Source: REEB95 sp035934235
GTDB taxonomy: Bacteria; Pseudomonadota; Alphaproteobacteria; ATCC43930; CGMCC-115725
Reading direction: 5' to 3'
Assembly: GCA_035934235.1 (NCBI GenBank)
Contig: DASYYB010000016.1
Location: 7,387-71,386, forward strand
Length of the DNA stretch: 64,000 bases
The position numbers and the translations under genes are program-made. Below, piece after piece: positions 7,552 to 14,490 of the stretch; the first letter of the stretch is position 1, and each line of letters begins with the position of its first letter. Below the pieces are notes generated by a model. The model ran no database searches. It saw only the letters and a list, made by a program, of their open reading frames with translations, and was not told the origin of the DNA.

Positions 7552-8169
7552 TCAACCCTCGCCCTGCCCTGTCGCCCTTTCGGGGGGCGACGGCGCGCGT
7601 TCGGCGTTCGCGTGTTCCGCCTCGCCTGTCCGCGCCAGGCGCTTCAAGCGCTCGACGAGAATGGTGCGCGCGTCGCGGCCATCTCGACGCGCATCAGGCG
7701 GCACGGCCGGCACGACGTTGTCGAAGATGCCGAGGTGGCGCGCGAGCGCCTCGAGCGCCCGCGCCTTGTTGTGGAACTTGATGCGCGGACCTTTGCCCAT
7801 GCGGCGCGGCACGATCTCGGCGATGGCGGCGCGGTGATGCGGCGAGATCTTGGCCTTGGGGCGGAGCGTGACGTCGTCGCCGCCGGTCCAATCGAGCACT
7901 TCGCCGATATCGGAGAACGCAACGCGCGCGAGCTCCAACAGGACGCGCTCGTGCGCGATCTGGGCGCGGCGCGCCTCGTTCGCGCGGCCGACACGGATCG
8001 CCTTGGCAATTTTGGGGTTCCGCCTGAGCCGCGAACCGGCGCTCCAGGCGCTTGCAGGCGAATAGCCCGCACGGATCGCCGCTTGGCTGGCGACCCCCGT
8101 GATCAGGTATTGCTCGACGAATTTCTGCTGCCGCGGGCTGAGCCGCCGCTTGTGATTGCCGCAGGACAT
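7552..8169 (-). CDS. Phage terminase small subunit-like protein (orphan)
   Basis: A 205-residue protein whose N-terminal half matches the Terminase_2 family: LSPRQQKFVEQYLITG followed by ASQAAIRAGYSP and a second helical stretch ending NPKIAKAIRVG, which form the DNA-binding helix-turn-helix. The middle (ARVAFSDIGEVLDW, IAEIVPRRMGKGPRIKFHNKARALEALARHLGIF) is also typical of small terminases. The C-terminus is basic and disordered. In phages it recognises the packaging site and hands DNA to the large subunit. No large subunit, portal or capsid gene is nearby, so this is a prophage remnant or a domesticated gene at the edge of the accessory island. Confidence 0.85.
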   Translation of the reverse strand: MSCGNHKRRLSPRQQKFVEQYLITGVASQAAIRAGYSPASAWSAGSRLRRNPKIAKAIRVGRANEARRAQIAHERVLLELARVAFSDIGEVLDWTGGDDVTLRPKAKISPHHRAAIAEIVPRRMGKGPRIKFHNKARALEALARHLGIFDNVVPAVPPDARRDGRDARTILVERLKRLARTGEAEHANAERAPSPPERATGQGEG

Positions 8170-8327
8170 GGGACTCCTTTTGTTGCGTGCGTGCGCCTTT
8201 CCGCGCCCGCTCGCTCCCCTGACCTACCGCCGAAGCCGCCCTTGTAGATGTTCGTGTTTTGTTCCATATTGCGGGCGGAAAGTCAAGGGAAATCAGCCAC
8301 CCATGCCAAAGCTCGCCTTGCAACTGG

Positions 8328-8344
8328 TGTGTATGATATACACA
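8328..8344. promoter_or_regulatory. hicAB operator: 7-bp palindrome overlapping the hicA start
   Basis: TGTGTAT and ATACACA flank GAT; the last base of the right arm is the A of the hicA ATG. HicB-type antitoxins carry C-terminal DNA-binding domains and commonly bind palindromes at their own promoters, so this is the likely autoregulatory site. Its position would also block ribosome access or transcription start. Confidence 0.65.
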
Positions 8345-8535
8345 TGAATAGTCGCGACGTGATCCGCGCGATCGAGGCGGGTGGCTGGCGGCTGATCCGC
8401 GTGCGCGGGAGCCACAACCATTATCGCCACGCGACCAAGTCCGGCCTCGTGACGGTTCCACATCCGCGGAAAGAGCTACCCAAAGGGACGCTGCGAAGCA
8501 TCGAGCGACAAGCCGGCATCCGATTGAACAGGTGA
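8344..8535 (+). CDS. hicA: HicA-family toxin (mRNA interferase)
   Basis: A 63-residue HicA/YcfA toxin with the double-stranded-RNA-binding-like fold: MNSRDVIRAIEAGGWRL, then VRGSHNHYRH, whose His is the expected catalytic residue, and TVPHPRKELPKGTLRSIERQAGI. HicA cleaves translated mRNA in the cytoplasm when HicB is lost. ATG at 8344 gives the usual toxin length; an upstream frame start at 8248 is not credible because it would read through the promoter palindrome. HicB begins 4 bases after the stop, so the pair is translationally coupled. It sits at the boundary of the accessory island. Confidence 0.92.
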   Translation: MNSRDVIRAIEAGGWRLIRVRGSHNHYRHATKSGLVTVPHPRKELPKGTLRSIERQAGIRLNR

Positions 8536-8539
8536 AAGC

Positions 8540-8929
8540 ATGCGGCACTACATCGGCCTGATCCACAAGGAAGCGGAGAGCGACTTCGGCATCTCGTTTC
8601 CGGATTTTCCCGGCTGCGTCTCCGCCGGCAGCACGCTCGACGAAGCGCTGGCCATGGGCCGTGAGGCGCTCGAAGGCCACATCGAAGTGATGGCCGAAGC
8701 GGGCGAGCCGATTTCCGAACCGTCGGACGTCGACACGGTGATGCAAGATCCCGAGCATCGCGACGGCGTGGTCGTGCTCGTGCCGGCGCCGGACTTCGGC
8801 GGAAAAGCGGTGCGCGTGAACGTGACGTTGCCTGAAGGATTGCTCCAGCGGATCGACGAAGCGGCGCCGAACCGTTCGCGCTTCCTTGCCGAAGCGGCGG
8901 AGGAATTATTGGAGCGGAAGCGGGCGTAG
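8540..8929 (+). CDS. hicB: HicB-family antitoxin
   Basis: A 129-residue antitoxin. The N-terminal HicB domain has the pattern YIGLIHKEAESDFGISFPDFPG followed by CVSAGSTLDEALAMGREAL, a degenerate RNase H-like fold that binds HicA. The C-terminus, VRVNVTLPEGLLQRIDEAA then RSRFLAEAAEELL, looks like a ribbon-helix-helix DNA-binding domain, suiting autoregulation at the 8328-8344 palindrome. It directly follows hicA. The pair is a type II toxin-antitoxin module and may stabilise the island or respond to phage. Confidence 0.92.
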   Translation: MRHYIGLIHKEAESDFGISFPDFPGCVSAGSTLDEALAMGREALEGHIEVMAEAGEPISEPSDVDTVMQDPEHRDGVVVLVPAPDFGGKAVRVNVTLPEGLLQRIDEAAPNRSRFLAEAAEELLERKRA

Positions 8930-9002
8930 CTTAATCCGCTCGCCCTGAATCGGTGCTCCGTTGTACCGTTAATTACCACGATCTACTAAAGGCCTAGCTA
9001 CT

Positions 9003-9932
9003 ATGCCTGTCCGGATGGTGGTCGCCGTCACGGACCGCGATTGGTTCGACTGCCTGCGGCGACAACCCGATTTGACCGAAGTCAATTTCTGGTATCCGTC
9101 GCCAATATCCTTCAAGGCGCTGCAAGAAGGCGAACTCTTATTCTTCAAGCTGCACGCGCCGGTGAACAAGATAGCCGGCTGGGGCGTATACGACCGTGCC
9201 TATAACCTGCCGCTCCCGATCGCTTGGGATACGTTCGGCATCGCCAACGGCGCCGTAACTCTTGCAGAGTTCCGCACACGAATTCTCCGCTATCGGCGTA
9301 TCGAAGATGAGAAAGCGGCAGTCGAGATTGGCTGCCTCGTTTTAACTCAACCTGTCTTTCTTCCCGAAGATCTGTGGTTTCTGCCGCCGGCTTCGTGGAG
9401 TCCGCACATTCAGCGTTTTCGCGGCTATTCAACGGGGGATGCTGACGGTCAAGCGCTATGGGAGCGCTTCATCAGCGGATCGGAAGCCACGAACGCATCG
9501 CTGCTAAAATCCGAGTTGTCCGAGGCTGCGGCACGTTACGGCGACCCGGTTCTTATTCGGCCACGGCGCGGTCAGGGCGCATTCCGGCTGCTTGTCACCG
9601 AAATCTACGGTCGCCGCTGCGCGATTACGCGCGAACGGACCTTGCCGGCGCTCGAAGCCGCACACATTCGTCCATACGCAGAAGGTGGCCAGCATATCGG
9701 CTCAAACGGCATTCTTATGCGCCGCGACGTACACAGCTTGTTCGACGCAGGCTACGTCACTGTTACGCCAGACTATCGCTGTGAAGTCAGCAAACGCATT
9801 CGTGAGGAGTTCGAGAACGGCCGCGAATATTATGCCCTGCAGGGTTCGCCGGTTAGTGTTCCTGACCAGTTTGAGTTACGGCCGGAAAAAAGCGTATTGG
9901 AATGGCATAACCTAAAACGATTTCTTGGTTAG
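9003..9932 (+). CDS. HNH endonuclease with N-terminal PUA/EVE-like domain
   Basis: A 309-residue protein. Residues about 1-110 (DRDWFDCLRRQPDLTEVNFW, then GELLFFKLHAPVNKIAGWGVY and LPLPIAWDTFG) resemble the PUA/ASCH/EVE-like modules that read modified bases. Residues about 200-275 form an HNH nuclease: RCAITRERTLPALEAAHIRP, then GSNGILMRRDVHSLFDAGY, giving the His, Asn and His of the motif. This architecture is seen in modification-dependent restriction enzymes. GC content is visibly lower than in neighbouring housekeeping genes. The gene converges with the methyltransferase operon (37-base gap). Restriction activity is inference; an in-frame ATG/GTG a few codons in is an alternative start. 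Confidence 0.85.
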   Translation: MPVRMVVAVTDRDWFDCLRRQPDLTEVNFWYPSPISFKALQEGELLFFKLHAPVNKIAGWGVYDRAYNLPLPIAWDTFGIANGAVTLAEFRTRILRYRRIEDEKAAVEIGCLVLTQPVFLPEDLWFLPPASWSPHIQRFRGYSTGDADGQALWERFISGSEATNASLLKSELSEAAARYGDPVLIRPRRGQGAFRLLVTEIYGRRCAITRERTLPALEAAHIRPYAEGGQHIGSNGILMRRDVHSLFDAGYVTVTPDYRCEVSKRIREEFENGREYYALQGSPVSVPDQFELRPEKSVLEWHNLKRFLG

Positions 9933-9969
9933 TCTGCCTCAAGCACACTCGCTTACACGTACTTATTCG

Positions 9970-11157
9970 TCACGTAGCGTCGACTCCAGTGTCATCGAGT
10001 ATCTTCCGGTAGAGCGCCGATTCACCACTAGAGCCTGGCTTAAATAACTCTGTGTTAAAATCACTGTCTTTCAAATTTACCTTCTCGAAAAGCGTCCGGA
10101 ATTTCGCTACATCAACGACGGCTCCGGGAGCCGTAAAATGCAAATAGGCCGGCCTCAAATAGCGCATAAGCGCGCGGTATCCATTGGTCTTGTTGAGCAT
10201 CGCACCGCGGCCAGTGTTGGCCCACGCTTCGGGCCATCTTTCTTGAACCGCCGCAAAGAAATTCCAGATTACTTTAGCGATATCGAGGTCTTTCTCCGCG
10301 AGAAACATGTTGCGGAAGATTAGCCGCTGCAGAATGTCAGCATCCGCGGGCGGAATTTTTCGGCCGCGCCGAAGCTCATCCCGATCTGCGGACGGGTTCT
10401 TCGATATGTAGCCGATAATCATATCGACAACATTCGCCTGAGAAAGGGTTTCACCAAAGCGTCCCTCCGTTGCGACGCCGAGGCGTTTAATTCTTTGATA
10501 GAAGGGGCTTCCCTCTTTTGAATCGAGCGCCACGGTAATCTCATGGCAGGTTCGTTCTGGGCTTCGTGTCTTGCTCAACGCAAAAAGATCATAAACGAGA
10601 CTCCGGTTTACCTTTGTTTGCGTCTTGTTGACCGTCGCAAAAATTCCGGCCTGATCCGATATGTCCGGCCCGACAAATATTGTTACATTGAGGTCAAAGC
10701 GCGGACCATCGTAGTCTTTCAATGCGTCAATACGATGCTGTCCATCTAAGACTTTCGCAATATTTCCAAATAGGACTCTTTTCTCGGGCTCCTCCGGTTC
10801 TGGCAAATTCGTCAGAGTCATTATGCCAAGCGTGTCTGAGGTCGATCCGTCATCGAGCCTTACGAAGTCAATGGCAGCGCATGCTTCGTCAACTGCCACA
10901 ATGATTCCCGTGGGAAAGGTTGCGTCGATGGTTCGGACATACTGTTTGATTCCTGCGACGCGCTTTTCGTCCAAGGGACGCTGGATCCCAAGGTAAGTTT
11001 CAACATCCCGCTCGCGCAAAATGCGCCGTATATCCACCCATGTGATCTCATAGAGACTTCTAGCCTCGATCCGCCCGACGTAGAATTCTCCGATTGGCTG
11101 CTGAAGCCGCAATACCGGGAAAGATATCGAGCGCTTGTCTTCCCGATCCATGATCAT
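9970..11157 (-). CDS. DGQHR domain protein (DndB/DpdB-like)
   Basis: A 395-residue protein with the diagnostic DGQHR motif in FGNIAKVLDGQHRIDALKDY (about residues 118-137) and the downstream FATVNKTQTKVNRSLVYDLF pattern. DGQHR proteins form a ParB/sulfiredoxin-like fold and include DndB, which regulates DNA phosphorothioation, and DpdB of the 7-deazaguanine DNA system; both belong to DNA-modification loci. The start at 11157 forms an ATGA overlap with the upstream membrane gene's stop, and replaces a longer frame that is only its shadow. It is the third gene of a methyltransferase operon. No dnd or dpd core genes are present, so its role here is not covered by those systems. Confidence 0.85.
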   Translation of the reverse strand: MIMDREDKRSISFPVLRLQQPIGEFYVGRIEARSLYEITWVDIRRILRERDVETYLGIQRPLDEKRVAGIKQYVRTIDATFPTGIIVAVDEACAAIDFVRLDDGSTSDTLGIMTLTNLPEPEEPEKRVLFGNIAKVLDGQHRIDALKDYDGPRFDLNVTIFVGPDISDQAGIFATVNKTQTKVNRSLVYDLFALSKTRSPERTCHEITVALDSKEGSPFYQRIKRLGVATEGRFGETLSQANVVDMIIGYISKNPSADRDELRRGRKIPPADADILQRLIFRNMFLAEKDLDIAKVIWNFFAAVQERWPEAWANTGRGAMLNKTNGYRALMRYLRPAYLHFTAPGAVVDVAKFRTLFEKVNLKDSDFNTELFKPGSSGESALYRKILDDTGVDAT

Positions 11158-11681
11158 GGCTTCGGCGTTCCCCCCAACTTTGCTGCTAAGGCAGCGGAAG
11201 ACGCCGCGAGTTCGTGTGGATAGTCTGGCGCCTCTATTTTGCTCAGGACAGTCGCTAAGTAATAAAATACGAGCGTTGCACAAAACACGATCTTCGACCC
11301 GACCAAAACGGGCCCCGGGTGCAACAGAACGTTGGCAGTATCCAGGGAATAAAATCCAGTAATCAGTCCGAACGCACCGATGCAAAAGCCGCCGAGCAGA
11401 ACGCGCGGAGGCCTGAGGCCAGCTGGCCATTCCCTCAGCGCAACCCACGCTATCGACGCGATAAAAGCGAGCGCATACAAGAATAGCTCTCCGCGGACCA
11501 GATACGTATTTAGTGCGCCCCAGTAGGACAGCGGCAACGCCTCGTTTTTAAGCTGCGCCCATTGAATCACGGCACCGAGGAGAAGCGGAGAAACGGAAAT
11601 GAACGTCACCAATGCGAGCTCCTGCAGCGCCTCGCGATGCGCGCGCCAGCCCAATGCATGAAGCATCCTCAGTGTACCCAC
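11154..11681 (-). CDS. Predicted 4-TM membrane protein of unknown function
   Basis: A 175-residue protein with four hydrophobic segments at about residues 22-42, 64-82, 92-113 and 126-146; the first reads ALVTFISVSPLLLGAVIQWA. No signal peptide and no recognised domain. GTG at 11681 follows the methyltransferase stop by three bases, and its own stop overlaps the DGQHR start, so the three genes are one translational unit; an internal ATG at 11666 is the alternative start. Small multi-TM proteins are frequent membrane effectors in abortive-infection systems, which is why the position is of interest, but nothing in the sequence proves that. Confidence 0.75.
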   Translation of the reverse strand: MGTLRMLHALGWRAHREALQELALVTFISVSPLLLGAVIQWAQLKNEALPLSYWGALNTYLVRGELFLYALAFIASIAWVALREWPAGLRPPRVLLGGFCIGAFGLITGFYSLDTANVLLHPGPVLVGSKIVFCATLVFYYLATVLSKIEAPDYPHELAASSAALAAKLGGTPKP

Positions 11682-11684
11682 GCT

Positions 11685-12506
11685 TCAGCACCCGGCGCTT
11701 ACGATCAGTTCCGTTGACAGTTTCCTAAATGACGCATCGCCGGACAGCACGCTGAACCGAGGAACCGTCACCATATTTCCGAAGCCAGCATATAGCTCCC
11801 GTACCGATCGGTGGTCGGCATTCGTCACGAGGATCTTCGCACCTCTGTCTCGCGCTCTTTCCAGGGCAGATCGCAGGCGCTTCTGGTCATGCCAAGAAAA
11901 TATTTTTTCGTTGTATTTAAGGAATCCATTCGCATTGTGATTAATAGTATAGGGTGGATCAACAAAAACAAAATCACCCCGCTTGGCTAAATCTATTGTT
12001 CGCTCAAAATCGCAGCACAGAAGTTTCGCCGATCGAAGTGCATCGGATAGCGTTTCAAAGTTATCGTTATCGAAAACGATCGTGTCCTTTGTTCCAATCG
12101 GAACATTGAAATCTCCGCGCAGGTTTACTCGATACAGTCCGTTCCAACATGCGCGGTTGAGGTAGATGAATTGTGCTGCCTTCGCGGAAGTCGAGCGGTA
12201 TTTTTTTGCTCGGCAAACATAGTAATACTCTTTTGAGTGTAGAGCTTGGTGGCTCAGCAGATAGCGCCACACTAGTGCCCAGTTGTCTCGTATTGCTTGA
12301 TAGGTGCCGATCAAGCTCGCATTGGTATCAGACAAAATAGGTTTGGCTGGTCGTAGCGAGAAAAAGACTGCCGCGCCGCCAAGAAACGGCTCAATGTAGC
12401 GGTTGAATACCTTGGGGAAAAGGTGCTCGTGACGCCGGATAAACCAACGTTTCCCGCCTGCCCATTTCAAGAATGGATCGACTGCGTTTTCAGGATCGCT
12501 TGACAC
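11685..12506 (-). CDS. D12-class DNA adenine N6-methyltransferase (Dam-like)
   Basis: About 273 residues. Motif I PFLKWAGGKRWF and IEPFLGGAAVFFSL bind S-adenosylmethionine; catalytic motif IV is FVDPPYTIN (about residues 185-193 from this start). The order and length match the Dam/M.DpnII family, whose members usually methylate adenine in GATC; the target here is not readable. GTG at 12506 is preferred because GGGGGAA lies seven bases upstream; frames from GTG 12521 or TTG 12554 are possible. It is the first gene of an operon with a membrane protein and a DGQHR protein, and not linked to a recognisable cognate restriction enzyme except the convergent HNH gene. Base composition differs from glmS next door. 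Confidence 0.9.
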   Translation of the reverse strand: MSSDPENAVDPFLKWAGGKRWFIRRHEHLFPKVFNRYIEPFLGGAAVFFSLRPAKPILSDTNASLIGTYQAIRDNWALVWRYLLSHQALHSKEYYYVCRAKKYRSTSAKAAQFIYLNRACWNGLYRVNLRGDFNVPIGTKDTIVFDNDNFETLSDALRSAKLLCCDFERTIDLAKRGDFVFVDPPYTINHNANGFLKYNEKIFSWHDQKRLRSALERARDRGAKILVTNADHRSVRELYAGFGNMVTVPRFSVLSGDASFRKLSTELIVSAGC

Positions 12507-12557
12507 CGGCCGTTCCCCCACGAGTTTTTTATCCTGGCCGCCAGCCAACTTCAACGA

Positions 12558-12569
12558 ATGCTATAGCAT
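12558..12569. promoter_or_regulatory. 12-bp perfect palindrome upstream of methyltransferase operon
   Basis: ATGCTATAGCAT is a perfect palindrome in the 81-base gap between glmS and the methyltransferase start. It contains TATAGC, which could be a -10 element, so a regulator bound here would control the operon. No controller gene is visible nearby. Confidence 0.4.
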
Positions 12570-12587
12570 GCACACTGCATTGCACCC

Positions 12588-14417
12588 CTACTCCACCGTC
12601 ACGCTCTTCGCCAGGTTGCGCGGCTGGTCGACGTCGGTGCCCTTGTGCACCGCGACGTGATAGGCCAGGAGCTGCACCGGGATCGCATATAAAAGCGGCG
12701 CGACGAAGGGATCGCAGCGCGGCACTTCGATCTCGTGCGCGAGTTGGCCGTTGAGGCGGCCCAATCCTTCGCGGTCGGAGATCATCATCACCTTGCCGCC
12801 GCGCGCCAGGACTTCCTGAACGTTTGACAGCGTCTTGTCGAAGAGCGCGTCGCTGGGCGCCAGCACCACGACGGGCACGTTGTCGGAGATCAGCGCGATC
12901 GGGCCGTGCTTCATCTCGCCGGCGGCATAGCCTTCGGCGTGGAGGTAGCTGACCTCCTTCAATTTCAAGGCACCTTCGAGCGCCAGCGGATAGGCCGTGC
13001 CGCGGCCCAGATAGAGCACGTCGCGTGCCTTCGTCTCGACCAGCCATTCGGCCATCGCCTCGATGCGCGCGTCGTGCGCCAGCACGTCGGCGGCGCGCTC
13101 GGGCACTTCGGTGAGCGCGACAGTGAGCGCGGCCTCGCGTTTGGCATCGATGGCGCCCTTGGCCTTGGCGAGCGCGATCGCAAGGCAGGCGAGCACGACG
13201 AGCTGGGTCGTGAAGGCCTTGGTCGAAGCGACGCCAATCTCGGGACCGGCGAGCGTCTGCAACACCGCGTCGGCGGCGCGGGCGATCGAGCTTTCGGCCT
13301 GATTGACGATCGCCAAAATGGGCGCGCCCTGCGCCTTGGCATAGCGCAGCGCGGCGAGCGTGTCGGCGGTCTCGCCCGATTGCGAGATGAAGAGCGCCAA
13401 CGTGTTCTTCGGCAGGATGGTCTCGCGGTAACGGAACTCCGACGCGATGTCGACCTCGCACGGCACGCGCGCCAGGTTTTCGATCCAATAACGCGCGATC
13501 AGGCCGGCGTTATACGAGGTGCCGCAAGCGACGATCGAAATGCGCTCGATCTTCGCCAAATCGAACGGCAGCTTGGGCAGGTGGACCGAGCGTGTCGCCG
13601 GATTGAACAGCGCACGCAGCGTGTCGCCGATCACCGCCGGCTGCTCGAAAATCTCCTTCTTCATGAAATGCGGATGGCCGCCCTTGCCGATGAGCGCGCC
13701 GGAGAGCGCTGTCTTGCGGATCTCACGGTTGGCGACGCGGTTCTCGGAATCGTAGATGGTGGCGCCCGTCGGCGTCACCACCGCCCAGTCGCCTTCCTCG
13801 AGGTAGACGAGGTTTTGCGTCAGCGGCGCGAGGGCGAGCGCGTCCGATCCCACAAACATCTCGCCGTCGCCGTAGCCGATGGCGAGCGGCGAGCCGCGCC
13901 GCGCGCAGATCAGCGTGTCGTGAAACCCCGCGAAGAGCATCACTAGGGCGAAAGCGCCGTGCAGCCGCGCCAAGGCCTTGGCGACCGCGTCCTTGGGCGA
14001 AAGGCCGTCCTTCAGATAGCGCGTCAGCAGGATTGCGACGGCTTCGGTGTCGGTCTGGGTCTCGAAGGTGTAGCCGGCCTTGGTGAGTTCGGCCTTCAAT
14101 TCCTGGAAGTTCTCGATGATGCCGTTATGGACGATTGCGACGCGGTCGGTCGCGATTGGATGGGCGTTGGTCTCGTTCGGCACGCCGTGCGTCGCCCAGC
14201 GCGTGTGGCCGATGCCGGTGCGGCCGGCGACCGGCTCGGATGCTAAGCGGCGGGCGAGATTGTCGAGCTTGCCTTCGGCGCGGCGGCGGTCGATACGGCC
14301 ATTCACCAGCGTGGCGACGCCGGCGGAATCATAGCCGCGGTACTCGAGGCGCTTCAGGCCTTCGAGCAGCAGCGGCGCCGCCTCGCCCTTGCCGACGATG
14401 CCGACAATGCCGCACAT
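12588..14417 (-). CDS. glmS: Glutamine-fructose-6-phosphate aminotransferase (isomerizing)
   Basis: A 609-residue enzyme making glucosamine-6-phosphate from fructose-6-phosphate and glutamine, the first step of UDP-GlcNAc synthesis. N-terminal MCGIVGIVGKG exposes the catalytic Cys2 of the glutaminase domain; RIGHTRWATHG-type GIGHTRWATHGVPN lies near residues 71-84. Two SIS sugar-isomerase domains follow, with ACGTSYNAG and SQSGETADTLAALRYAK. The C-terminus ends PRNLAKSVTVE as in the family. Full length. It lies 73 bases downstream of glmU on the same strand, so the two consecutive amino-sugar genes are probably cotranscribed. Confidence 0.97.
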   Translation of the reverse strand: MCGIVGIVGKGEAAPLLLEGLKRLEYRGYDSAGVATLVNGRIDRRRAEGKLDNLARRLASEPVAGRTGIGHTRWATHGVPNETNAHPIATDRVAIVHNGIIENFQELKAELTKAGYTFETQTDTEAVAILLTRYLKDGLSPKDAVAKALARLHGAFALVMLFAGFHDTLICARRGSPLAIGYGDGEMFVGSDALALAPLTQNLVYLEEGDWAVVTPTGATIYDSENRVANREIRKTALSGALIGKGGHPHFMKKEIFEQPAVIGDTLRALFNPATRSVHLPKLPFDLAKIERISIVACGTSYNAGLIARYWIENLARVPCEVDIASEFRYRETILPKNTLALFISQSGETADTLAALRYAKAQGAPILAIVNQAESSIARAADAVLQTLAGPEIGVASTKAFTTQLVVLACLAIALAKAKGAIDAKREAALTVALTEVPERAADVLAHDARIEAMAEWLVETKARDVLYLGRGTAYPLALEGALKLKEVSYLHAEGYAAGEMKHGPIALISDNVPVVVLAPSDALFDKTLSNVQEVLARGGKVMMISDREGLGRLNGQLAHEIEVPRCDPFVAPLLYAIPVQLLAYHVAVHKGTDVDQPRNLAKSVTVE

Positions 14418-14490
14418 CAGGCGGCGGCCCGTTCAAGCGAAACTGCGATCATCGAACGCCGAGAATACCCTAAAAAGCACCAAGGCAAGA

